64,000 nucleotides of DNA from Cinclus cinclus (lineage: Eukaryota > Chordata > Aves > Passeriformes > Cinclidae): assembly GCF_963662255.1 (NCBI RefSeq), contig NC_085048.1:97427729-97491728 (forward strand), in the 5' to 3' direction. The notes under the pieces are model-generated. The model saw only the letters and a program-made list of their open reading frames with translations. It did not search any database and was not told the DNA's origin. Every line of letters starts with the position of its first letter. Within the stretch, counting starts at the first letter, position 1. Shown here piece after piece: positions 36,531-48,513 of the stretch. Both the position numbers and the translations under genes were made by a program.

Positions 36531-39500
36531 GTTACATCTTTTATAATTTACCAGCATGAAAGCTCCTCAAGGTCTCCACTGTTCAGAACCCAGCGGGAAT
36601 TTTCCAACTGAGGAGGAGGAAGAAAAATGTTTACTAAAAGACAGATTGCAAACATCAAGCTGCCTGTTCTACAACTGATCTTTTACTCTGAGAATATCCA
36701 GAAGATCTATACTTATGGTTAGGCTGTTATTTGGAAAGGCAGTAAAAGACATTCTGCTGAAAACTGCTTCATATTAAGCCTGCAACTTGGGGAGCTTTTA
36801 AAAACAGCAATTGTCTTGGATGTTCATTTCAAGGCAGACCCTGCTCTGTACATTTAAAGTAATGATTTGTCTTTCAGATCCACTGGAAGTATTTTTTTAG
36901 TTTTTTTTTTTGTTCTTGCTTGTTTAAGAAGCATAAAAATATCACAAAGGAGAAAAAAAAAGAATATTAGATAGGTTTTTGTTAAATGCCACACTCTGGC
37001 CCCTTCCTGAAGAAAAAGAGGCCAAAATTTTTTTTAAAAATAGACAATTCTCTGCTTTGAAGTCTGGAAGGTAGATGGAAATGCTCTTGAGAAGGGAAGC
37101 TGCCAAATTCAGTCCATGGGGCTGTGATAGCTCAGTGAAACACAATGCGAGAGCCCAGAAATGGGAGAATGATGTTGGCTGAACGATCATATTGTCATTT
37201 TTAAGAGAGGCACATCTACACTTTTTCACTTTGACCTTTAGTTTCTTATCACTGCAGACTGATCTCTTTTGTGCTCTTTCCCCAGCCTTTTTAATCAGTG
37301 TTTTCTTGATGAGACGACAACTCAGAAGAATTAGAAGATTAATTTCTACTAGGAAGAAACTTGAGTCTTTGTCAACTGCCCCTTCAATTGCTGCTGCTAG
37401 GAGATCTAGACATGGAAAAGAGATTTATTGTTTACTGCCTGGTAACATGAAACTACATCCACATACTCATGGCTCCTATCTAGTACTTAGGCACAAACTC
37501 GTCTTTTGTGCAGCTGCAAAGCTTTGCTTGAAGCTGCATTTGCCTCTTCCACTGCCTCTGTAATTGTCAAATCCTCTGCAATAAAGCCCCTTTCAGTCTC
37601 ATTTCCCAGCAGAGGTGTGATAGCTGTAAGCTAGCTCCTTTACTCTGATATTAAATTCCCTGGTATTAATGGATTATGGCCTTCAGCATTGTCAATATTA
37701 TTGATGGCAATATTGTGACACTGGAAACTCAATCAAACCTCACCTTTTACATTAATTGTTGCACAGTTTTTACCTTAGCACTCTGAAGGGAAGCAATTAC
37801 TCTGGATCCATGAAAACATATCAAATGTAAAAGACAGTAGGTAATGATTGTTGTCTCTTCACCCTCAAAGAAAACGGGTAACTGCAAAAGATAAATAAAG
37901 ACACTGGTGAAAGAAAAAGGGATATAAATGGGCCATAGGTTATAAGAAATTCTGCCTGCTTGCATCTACAGTGCACTAACAGTTCAGCAATTTCTCAAAG
38001 GCAAGTGGGTAGCTTTCACAGCATTTTTTGATGCATCTTTTGGGAGGCCTGGGGCTAAAAATTGCCCGAGTGTGATTTGTAATTCTACTTCCTGCCTGTT
38101 CCCACACATGCAGTGAAAAGTCCTATACCCTCTTCTTTTTGAGCATAGCTGGCTAAAGGCAAGGTTCCCCAGGGAAATCCACAGCAAAATTGTGTTCCTG
38201 CTTTATGGTGACAGTTAACTTTGAAATTAAAAACTCATAAAGAAAATTCTAACTGAGCCCACAATGGTACTGGCTTTTTGGACTAAAATTTCAGGGTTGA
38301 ATAACTGGAATTTCAATATCATCCCATATGTGTTTGTGAAGCAGTATTGTCCCAAATGGCTAGTGATGCAGTGCTTTCTCTGTCCTGCTGAATAAATCTG
38401 TTTTAGGTCAATTCCCAGTAGAGGAGTTTGAAAACCTCCTCTTGCTGTTGGCGTTGTTTACTTGCAACAGTAAAAATCTGCCCAATTTCAGGCTTCATCC
38501 TGAAAACACCAGGAGCTCAGTTCCTTATCCTGCAAAACCGTTCATCACAGACTTAATTCCAAAACACATGAATAGTTCTCAGTGACATCTGCAGAGTAAG
38601 TCATCTTCAAGAGCTTAGGTTAAGCACACCCATCCCCTGGATCAGAGGGTTTTGTTTTTATGTTCAGAGCACAACACTGCAAGAAAATGATCACCAACAG
38701 AAGGTACCTGAGGAGCTGGTGAGTGGTTTTCCACAGAAGTGAGTGGGGCAGGGGAGAGGGGACCAGCTACAGCGAGTGCTGGCACTGGGGAAGACAGGAG
38801 GCTTTGTCTTCATGCCTTAAAACTGGTATTCCACTTCCTCCCGAAGATTAGGCTAGCTGGAAGTTTATCTTGGTCTGGGAGTGTGCTCAGGCCAAACACA
38901 ATGTCAGGCTTCTTCAGTCTTTGGAGATTTCTCTTTGGTTTCAGGGGTTGTTTCAGGGGTTTCAGACCTCTGCCCAGTGAGGGAAATGCTGCAGAAAGTG
39001 GCATGGCACAGCTTTGATCAGCCCTCAGAGATGTAAGTGGGTGCTGGTGAAGGAGGGTCTTCTGCTACAGCCTAAAGCCTGGCACAGACATCACTTCACT
39101 GCACTGAGTGATTTTATTCTGATGGAGCCTTCTTTATTCAAATCTCATCACTCTTGACTGACAACGGGAGTAAAAATCTTAAATAGAAATGTTTCTGTCT
39201 GTAATTATAATTGGATGTTACAAACCTCCCCTCTACACTACATTGACCATGCAATGATTTCTTTCAGTTCTGTGCTTGTTTGGGAAGAAAGCCTGGTATA
39301 TCATCAGCATGAATTGCTCTGTAGAGAGTTTATGAGGGCAGGTGCACAGGAGAGAAATGGATAGTATGGCCTTGTGTTGACAGGAACTGTTACTGGCATG
39401 GAAAAAAGTTTAATTTCAATCTCACTATAAAACATGGAGCCAATAACTCTGTGGGCAGTGGAACTCATACCAAGCACACTCATCCAAGCCTTACAAACAT

Positions 39501-40836
39501 AAAGGGGGCTCTGACTCAGATGGGTTGAAGGCAGGTCAAGATGAAACCATCCTGCTCACAGGAAATGAAGAAGTGACTGATGGTGCTCGGATAGGTGGAT
39601 AGCTTTATTTCAGCCCAGTGAATGTGGTGCTGTGCACAAGGTGTCCTCTGGCTGTAGGTTTACAATAAGGAGCTCTGGGGTGAAAATTGCCTTGTGCAGC
39701 AGAAGCCTTAATGTTCAGGAGCTCAGAGTGTGGCTCACCAGGAATGTTCTGTAATAATGTAAAATATGGTGGGGCTTTTTGTTCTGTTTTTGTTGTGTTT
39801 TGTTGTATGAGGGCTGACTGCTGCTTTTAGTGACCTTCCCAAGATGAGCTCACAGCTAATGTGGAGTGCATTTACAGTGCTGGCTGCATGAAATGCACTC
39901 TGATGGAACAATCTTGCTCCGTTTCCAGTTTCTGCATTTGTCTTCCTTTGAACAAATTGGAAAGAAATAGTTAATCATTAAATTTTGCAGATAATACTGT
40001 TTACAGCTACTGAACACATTAAAAATGGTTTTCTGTCCTTGACAGCTTTGTGCCTTTGAGGGTTCTGCTTGTATACAGAAAAAAAGTAATTTTGCTCTGC
40101 TACCATACAGCAGCACGGGAGTCCAGTGTTTGTCCAAATTCTTGCTCTGAAATCCTACTTCTGTTCTTTCTCAGCACTGCTTGTTCCAAACCAGGGTCAT
40201 TCAGACTGAAAAGATAACCTGAGTGCACGGAGAGCATGAAAGGCACAGGTTATGGCCTGTCAGTTAAATAAACTAGTATGATAAAATGAATCCTGCCAGG
40301 GGAGAAGCAGGCACAGAACCTTACATGGAATTTTGTGCTGCTTTTGCCATTCAGACTGTTGGCCACCTCAGCCCTTGATATGTGAAATACCACCTTTGGC
40401 TCCAGCATTTTTAATGCAGGGTTTGTGCTTCTGTATGCCGTGGGCTACTTGTGAACTGTCAGAACAGGAAAAAATATGTGAAATGCTCCTTCAGATTAAG
40501 CAAAGTGATTGCTTGGAAAGACACTTTGCAAAAGGGTTGTTCTTCTAGGACATCAGGTACCCTCTTATGAAGTGTTGGGCATCCCTGTGCTCATTATCAT
40601 TAGAAGGACAGGAAGAGCTTGATGGGATGTAGGACCAGGTGTGGGGCTGGATGTGGCGTTTGCAATTTTCTTCCCTTTCAAACTTTTGACATGAACCAGA
40701 AAAGTGTGCCTGTTTTAAAAATAACTGTGGTGACATCTGAATCACCATCATCATCATGGATGAAGCAGATTATTTGCTCCAGAACCTTGCCTTGGCAACC
40801 TCTTTGCAAATCTATGGAAAATAGTATTAGTGCCTT

Positions 40837-40871
40837 TTTTTCTTTTTCTTTTTTTTTTTTTTCTTTTTCCC
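40837..40871. repeat. T-rich low-complexity tract
   Basis: T with scattered C, including a run of more than 12 T, ending in CCC. Possibly an old reverse-oriented tail; no element body recognised. Confidence 0.8.
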
Positions 40872-41029
40872 AGGGGAAGGGTTCCTCCCAACATAGAAGG
40901 ATAGGAAAATCATGTCAGTGAGTCCTATTTTTCTTCGCCAGTACATGGCAATCTCAGCTCCTGAATCTTTAATTTGTAATGAAATGCAAACTAGAGTATC
41001 ATGGTCAAAGAATTTTGCCCCTTAGTACA

Positions 41030-41240
41030 TGTTTAATTTGAGATTTTAATGCATATAAATTACAATAGTTGTAATCAGTGCACTATATATTTTTATTACT
41101 ATGAATGAGCTCTAGGGACATTATTTATGAGGAATCAAGTGAGATTTTATGGTGGGAACCTTAAAGGGGCTTCTTTCACTTAATTAATTAAAAGCAGCTC
41201 CACCAAAATCAGCAAAATGATGTTACAGTAGGAGGGATCA
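41030..41240. other. AT-rich block with TTAATTAATTAA palindrome, possible conserved element
   Basis: Contains TTTTAATGCATATAAATTAC, ATATATTTTTATTACTATG and the perfect palindrome TTAATTAATTAA (41180-41191). No coding potential. Motif content fits homeodomain binding, but AT-rich neutral DNA can give the same picture. Confidence 0.2.
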
Positions 41241-42987
41241 GAGATTTCTCCTCCATCTTTACTGAGCACATCTGAATTCCTTCACAATCTGGCAATTAAC
41301 AGAAGACTAATGACTGCTGAGTGTCTGCTTCTTGCATCAAGCCTTAAAACATGGTCAGGTTTTTGAGGTTTTTAAGCTCAGTGGAAAACCCAAGGTATCT
41401 CAGCACCTGAACGCGACGTAGAGTCTTAAATTGCTATTATTTTTTCAGAAATAGTAACAGAACTTCTTATCCACTGGGAGATATCTGGTCATCTAAGAAT
41501 CCCCCCTCCTCTGGGGAATATTTAAAGGACAAAAGATGTATTGAGCTCTCAAAAAGCAGAATAAACATGTCCCTAATAAATAATGACTGCTTTAAGGAAA
41601 AGATTTTCTTGTTAAACGTTGAAAGTGGAACTACGCAACTAGATTTGCTTCAGCTGAGTTGTAAACTGTCCAGACTGGCTTGTACAGAACATGGGAAATA
41701 AAACTGGAATTTTATTAGATGTAGTTGTAGAAGGGACCGAGAAAATAGCAATTACTGACTGAAAACTGCCTCTTGGGCACTGTAGAGAGAAGTAAGTCCC
41801 AGTGTAACAGGACCAATAAAATGTCATGAAATGTAAAGAAATGTCTGTGTCAGTGATTTTGTAAAATTGTTTTGAGCAGCTACACAGTTTTGCTGAAGAC
41901 TGCTTGCAGAATGAACTGGAAACACTTTTCCTAATGACCAATGTGCAATTTAAAAGTCACATGGTTTTCCTTCATCCTATAGGGCTGGAAGTTCAGAATC
42001 TTAATCAAAACTTTTTTCCTCTGACTTATGGGAGTACTCATAGCCTCGAGGACAGCCACACAATTTGGATAGCTTTGTGAAAGAAGATGCACTGCCTGCC
42101 ACAGAAACTCAGCTCCTAAAAAAAGTCAACGTGCAGCTGGCAGAAAAGGCAAGCAAACGCCCCAATGGTTTAATTTAACAATGAAATGTTGAAGTTATCT
42201 TGATGAAAGCTCTGTTCTATCTGCCTCAACTAATGCAGACAGTGTCACTTAGGACCAGAGGGGATATTCTGATCATCAGGTGAAAGCAGAATTCAATCCA
42301 ATTATTTTTCTGGGGAGCCCAAGACATTGCGTCTAACTCAAGCCTGTCTTTTGGAAGGACTTCAGTAAGTTGCAGTGATTAATCACACTTGAAGTTTAAA
42401 AATGTACATCTAGTTTCTAAGTCAGATTTGCCTGGCTCTAGTTTCCAGACATTCGTTCTTGTTTCATATTTGTTTGAGTTTGAGTTTTTATTTAGTGTTT
42501 ACTATTTGTGAATTTAAAATACAGACACTTTCTGGTTTTATTTTTGAATATGACAGAATATTTAGAGTTTCCTACATCTAAATCTCACGCTAGATTCCTC
42601 CATATTGTGACTGTACTTTTGTAGAGTGGAGCTCTTCCCAATTTTGCTCTAGACCTGTGTCTAAGAAATAGAGAAAACAAGGCAAAATAAAGACAGGAAA
42701 CAGGATGCACAGGGAGAGACATCAGAAACATTAAATTCTTATTTCTGGCTGATGTCCAAACTCTTGCCAGACTGTCCATGGTAAGGCTGGGCCACAGACA
42801 TGGCTTCACACCATAAACTAGAATAGAGTTTTTGGAAAGAAGCAGAGGGGCACCAGGAATTACAAGGGAGGCATGGAAAATCTTTAGAAAATCCTCTGGG
42901 CAAACCTGTTTTTCAGGTGCATAATGATTCCTCTGTTTTTTCCCCCTGCTTCCTCTTCAGGAAAGGGAGTGAAAGATTAATTACCTG

Positions 42988-43241
42988 AGGGAATGGCATG
43001 AACCTGTGTCAGGGAAGGTTTAGGTTGGATATCTGGGAACGGTTTTTCACCCAGAGGGTGGCTGGGCACTGGAACAGGCTCCCCAGGGCAGTGGTCACAG
43101 CACCAAGGCTAACAGAGCTCAAGAAGCATTTGGACAACAATCTCAGGCATGTGGTGTGACTCTCTGTGCAGGGCCAGGAGCTGGACTTTCATGATCCCTG
43201 TGGATCCCTTCCAACTCAGAATATTCTATGTCTCCATGATT
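42988..43241 (+). mobile_element. CR1-type LINE 3' end, about 250 bp
   Basis: Best preserved repeat in the window. Landmarks in order: GGGAATGGCATGAACCTGTG, TCAGGGAAGGTTTAGGTTGG, CACTGGAACAGGCTCCCCAG, AAGAAGCATTTGGACAACAA, CTCAGGCATGTGGTGTGACT, GCAGGGCCAGGAGCTGGACT, then TCCCTTCCAACTCAGAATAT and terminal TTCTATG. This is the usual 3' end of an avian CR1 subfamily, 5'-truncated, with no reverse-transcriptase frame left. Confidence 0.93.
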
Positions 43242-46200
43242 TTCAGTATTACAGCATCTGTTCGCCAGTAATTTGCACCTGGTTTAAAGAACAGTGACAG
43301 GCACAATAATGCATTCTGTCTCTGTAAATATTGGAAGTTAAAAAAAAGAGATATATAAGTCACATTGCAACCATGGAAAAGGCCATTGTATAAATAAGGA
43401 AACAGTGGAGAAAAAGGAAACTGTTAGATGCCTCACTGTCCAATATATATATATTGCTATGTATAAGACACTTAAACTGCAAGAAGGAATAAAAGACACT
43501 GAAAAATGAGGGAGAAAGCCAAGAGGCAGCCTGAGGACACAGGCTGGCAAACTGGTCTCAGCTTACAAGGGTGACTGGAGCCATTCAGAAATGGAAAAGA
43601 ATATTGTTTTTAAAGAAACAGCATCTGTTGGGAGATGCAGCACAAAGGTGGCTGTGGAACTGCCCTTGCTGCAGTTTCCTGGAGGGGATTGTGAATGACT
43701 TTCTTCCAGTTGCACCTATGGTCACAGGCCAGCAGAAGCTCTGCACTTGGAAGCTTTCTCTGTCAAGGTCAGCTGTGGCTGTGTTTAAGCAGAGTGCCTG
43801 ACTGCAGCTCTGAGATGGTTGTACAAACCTTGAAGGGACCCCCAGATGAAATATATGTTAGCTATAATATTTTAGGTGCTAATAAACCATCTAAACCTGT
43901 CTGGTTTCCACAAAGATCACATCAGGAGCCTTTTCTCACCAGTGCCATCCTGTGCCCTTCTTCTGCATTTCTTTTGACAACACTGGAGAGGAGGAAAGGA
44001 GAGCTGCTCACAAGAAAGACTCTGAAATTTAAAAATGGAAGCAAAGTGGTTTTCCCAGTCTTTCATTCTTAGAACTACTGGAGTGATGTGACATAGAGGG
44101 GTGTAAGGCTGTTCTGGCTGGTTTCTTTAGGTGCTCAGCATTCTGCCTGCAGTGCCAGCCCAAGGTGATGGTGGTGGGCTCAGTGTGGCAGCACAGGGGC
44201 AGCTCTGGGGTGTCCACGGCCAGGCTGGTGCCTGGGGCTCTGCTCCACAGAGCTGCTCCCCCTGCACGCCTTGTTTTGGGTCAGGGTGGCTTCAGACCCT
44301 CAGCCCCCCTGTGCCACTTTGCAGGGCTGCCCTGTGGAGGGGGGACAAAGAGGTTTGGCTCATGGCTTTGGGGACACCTCTGCAGTGCATCCCTGGTGTG
44401 GGGCATCTCCCTTGTCCACAGTCCCAAACAACTGTTGGGAGGAGCTACTTCAGCCTCCTTCTGTGACATATTGTGTCCACAGGGCTTTTAATGATTCAGA
44501 GATATGTCTCAAGCAGGGGAACAGAAAAGAAAATCACTGCTAGCACCCTCTCAATCCCTTTTTGTCAAGGTTAACAAAAATTTTTGGAAATTAAACCTGG
44601 AATCTATTTCACTCTCTCCTCTTTTCTCCTCTCTTCCCCTTCTTCCTTCTTCAATCTGTTCAATCTTCCCTGCAGAAAAGGAATCCCCACTCAACTCAGG
44701 GGGAGCAGCTCTCCAGGAAGAGCTGGAAATTAATCTTGTTGCTGAAATGAAGAACAAAAAAGTTCTTTAAAACGTAGTCATTTATTTATAAAGTGCTAGA
44801 ATTATGATTTATTTGTCCTTCCTTTCTCATTAAACTTTGCCTTTTTCAGGCATTCAGGAAATGTATGTCAGCCCCCGTCAGATTCATTAAAAGGAATAAA
44901 AAGGTTTCCTTTATCTGCCTTCTTTTGCTGAGCATTGTAGGACTGGACTTCATGGATGTTTTTGGGAAACATAAAAAAAAATTGTAATTTGAAAATTAAA
45001 TAGAACCTTCAGAGGAATATCAGCTCTTAGTACATTTGTGATAGAACTGTATGGTTTGGATTCCAGATTTAGTGTAAGAAAAAGGAAGCACATATATCTT
45101 TATTTCATGGATGCTCCCTTCTGGAGTAAGGAGCCCTTGCTAACACTTGCCTTGAACCTGTTGCCTTAACAATTCTTGGCCTGCCAGCACACACCTGCTT
45201 ACATCTAATGGACATGGCAGGACACAGGCTCTCATGGCTTTGCAGTGGCACTGTGTAACTCCAGGATTTGTTGAAGTGCTCTTGGCACCTCAAGTTACTG
45301 ACTGCAAACCTCTCCCAACATCCCCCAATGAATGACAGAAAGAGGGAAAGGTGACACAGTAAGGAAAAGTGGCTTCCCTGCCATTAATTGATGGCGAAAA
45401 CCTACTTACATAATTTCCCCCAGCACAAATAAAGGTGAAAAATCTTGTTTCTGCTCAACAAGGCTATGGCTAAGATAGGTAGAGCTTGGATTAAAATGTG
45501 CTGGGAGAGTCAGGTGGGTGTTTTGGAGCCCAAAATATGGAATTGTATGTCAGAAGTTGTACTTAGAGGGGAAAAGCTTCCCAGGCTCCCAGTGGAATGC
45601 CAAGATTGTAGAGAGCAGGTTATAAATTTCTTTTTCTCTTTGAGCATGCACTCTAAAACACAATTTCTAGAATGTTATTAAAGGCCCCTGAGCATGAAAG
45701 TGGGTGCTACATATGTGTATATTACAAGTAATATTAATGTAGATGTGTTACAGTAAATTTCCAATGCATTTTCCTTTCTTTCTCTTCTTTCCCCCGTCTC
45801 CATCCTAACATACTTTTGAGGTGGAGCTGCTGAATCACATTTAGAGGGGATGAAGGGCTCTTGGTGTCTGGGGTGTGTTTTCCTTCAAGGCAGCACTGTC
45901 TCTTACAGCTGTGGTGGTGAAGAAGGACCTGTGGAGAGCTGAACTTGTGCTTGTCTCAGAAGCCTCCTGTGCTAGAGAGAGGACTCTGTGCTGTCAGGGG
46001 TCTGTATGAAAGGTATTATTTGGATATTTTATAGTGAGAGGCTGTCTCTCCAGCTGGAGAGGAAATCAACATTCAATAATTGGTTTAAGACAGTAAAAAT
46101 GTACCATTTAGTGCAAGTAAAGGTGTGCGTACAGAGAGTGGGGGTCAGCTGTGAGCCTTCCTCTGGAGTGCCAGAGATGTGACCCTCTGCAGCTCTGCTC

Positions 46201-48131
46201 CCAGTGGATACACTGCTCCACCTGCAAATGTATTGAATGCTCTATATCTGCTCATTTCAATATATATCAACCTGACTAAAGCTCCAGACATGAGTACTTC
46301 AGTATCAAGAAATCTTTTCCAAAGTCAAAAACTTCCTTCCTAAATTTGTTCCATTTCTCTTTGGTTTTCACTTCCTTTCCTTTCTCACCCAAAGCTACCC
46401 CAGATAAGAGTGCATTTTTAAAATTGACATCTTAGAGTATTTAGAATTATTTGTGAGTAGTTACCGTGTACCCTCTTGCACTGCTGTTAACTTGCCCAGC
46501 TGATGTATGTGTGCTCTTGTGAGGACAATCTGTGGGCAGGGTTGCTTCTCCCCTATACTCAAAGCAGGTTTTGGTACAGCTTTCTGTAATTTATGTCTCT
46601 CCGTTTGAATGAATTTAGGACACCCCTGCCTTATCAGTATATTTCAGTCTTTACTAATTTTTGGAATTTTCCATCCAAACTTTGTTGTTAGTGGAGATGA
46701 TGGGAAGTGGGACATACAACCCTTTAAGTCCCCCTGTTACAAATCTGTGTGCTGTAGGTAACTAAGACCATTTGTGTATCAGCCTCAAGGTGAAGGTAGT
46801 AAATCTTGCTCATCCTTGGGACATTTGCCAAGTGACTGATTAAAAGCAATCTTCACAGGACTGTTCTCTTTGCAACTGGCCCATAAAATCCCAAACCAAT
46901 CCCTCTCTTCTTAGTTACTCCTCTACCTGTAGTAGAATAAAGCTGTTTGCTCTCTGAGAAGACTTGAATATTCTTCTTTTAGACTTCTAGCCTACTCTTC
47001 ACTCCTGGTCACTGTATCCTGCAGATATTCAGTTCTGCTGAACACCTGAGCTACAAGAAAGACAATTAACATGTGGTTTTGTTGTTTTTTTCCTCAATGC
47101 CATTAGGCCACAAGTGTCAGTCTGCAGACAGAGTTTCTGAAGAAGGCATGTCCTGCCCCAGGAGAAAAAGCTGGAGCAAGCAGCAAGGCTGCCAGCAAAA
47201 GTGCTTTATGGAGGTAGACAAGTGGCTGATTGGCAGTGCTGGGGAGGCAGGGGAGTATTTGGGTGGGGAAAGAAGGTACTGAAACAGAGAAGAGGTTTTA
47301 ACTGCAAATGTATGGTGGGCATAAGGGAGACAAAACACTGCTTAAGAAATTGTGTGATTCAAAAAGTACATTATTTGGTTGTCAAGTGAATTATAGAGGA
47401 GAAAGGGAGATTATTCATTAGATGCATCATAGTGACAGGACATAAAGGATTAGACATGCTGTGTGAGCCATAAAGCTTTCACCAAGCAGGGAAAGAGTAA
47501 TGATCTTGGTTTTATTGTGCTGTTTTCAGGCTGACAAAGTTCCAATTTTGTTCCAAAAAGTAAAATTATGAACCAAACAGAAAGGGCTCTTAAATTGTGT
47601 ATGTTTGCTTCTGTGGTGGTGTTGACTGTGCAAAAGACAGTTTGATAACTATCTGTCAGAGGTGTAGAGAAACCTTGTGCTTCATGGGAGCCCAGATAAT
47701 TCCCAAAATAAATGCAGGTAAAATTTCTTCCTATCGATCAGGCTGCTTTTATTTGCTTCTGCAGCACCGTCTGTCATTGCAGGATAAATACCCTGTTACT
47801 TGCAAGAACTGGCAGTCTGACCACAGCTTCTCACGGAGGAGGATTATGTTTGATGTGCCTGTGCTGGCTCTGGCTTCCCCAGCCCAGAGTCAGGAAATGC
47901 TGCTCTGGAAAGTGCCTCTCACCCCCACTCTCCTCGGTCACAGGGGTGCATCATCATCCATCAGCCGTGGGGAAAGTGCTGCTTCCACCTCTTGTGCCTG
48001 TGCTACTCCAGCACCACTGACCCCAGCCAGCCAGAGGCATCCAGCTTGCCTTTCACACCAACACCAAACCCCCTAAAAGCAGATGAAGAGACCCATGTCA
48101 AGCTGGATTGACCTAACAAAGGAATACCAGG
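43242..48131. other. Intergenic, no gene seen
   Basis: Includes a 16-bp palindrome CAATATATATATATTG (43441-43456) and a GC-richer stretch around 44130-44420 with overlapping open frames on both strands, none with recognisable similarity. A pyrimidine-rich interval lies at about 44610-44660. Nothing supports an exon. Confidence 0.6.
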
Positions 48132-48513
48132 GGCCTGCCTTCAGCTGTGATAGAGTTAATTATTCTTTGCAGCTGGTACACTACTGTTTTGGATTTAGGA
48201 TGAAAATAGTGTTGCTAACACACTCAGGGAACAGCTGGGCACCGTTCAGCAGGTGGTGAGCAATTTTATTGTGCTTCACTTGGTTTACTTGGGTTTATTC
48301 CTCTCTTTTTGTTATCTCCTTTTTGTCATAACTTTTAATGTTGTTATTAATGTAATTTCCTTTATTTCAGTCATTAAGCATTTTTAATCTCAACCCACAG
48401 GTTTTACCTTTTTCTCATTCTCCTCCCCACCATGCCAGGCCAGAGGGCATGGAGTGAGCAGGCAGCTGCCTACTGCTGCTATTACTTAGTTGCCATCTGA
48501 GGTTAAACCATGA
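48132..48513 (-). mobile_element. Avian endogenous retrovirus LTR remnant (solo, internally deleted)
   Basis: Read on the minus strand it starts TGTCATGGTTTAACC and GGCAACTAAG and runs through AACTCTATCACAGC near its other end, the landmarks I recall for a common avian ERV LTR. Other supports are a GAGAAAAAGGTAAAACC segment and a region near TGCTCACCACCTGC. It is about 380 bp, shorter than the full LTR as I remember it, so part is missing. No gag, pol or env frame is adjacent, so it is a solo LTR. Target-site duplication is not clear. Confidence 0.75.

Larger units (their letters stand above)
26240..42980. other. Upstream intergenic region, no gene seen
   Basis: About 16.7 kb upstream of KCNK12. 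Open frames are short (longest about 140 codons at 29997-30428 +) and show no recognisable domain, signal peptide or exon-like boundary. Contents are homopolymer runs (C16 at 26453-26468, G18 at 28401-28418, A17 at 36507-36523), a CA dinucleotide stretch at 35846-35870, a 27-bp duplication at 34854-34905, a palindrome at 29631-29653 and AT-rich possible conserved blocks. Confidence 0.65.

Noticed and set aside
37125..37165. GTGATAGCTCAGTG resembling a tRNA A box
   Set aside because: No B box follows at the proper distance and no cloverleaf folds.
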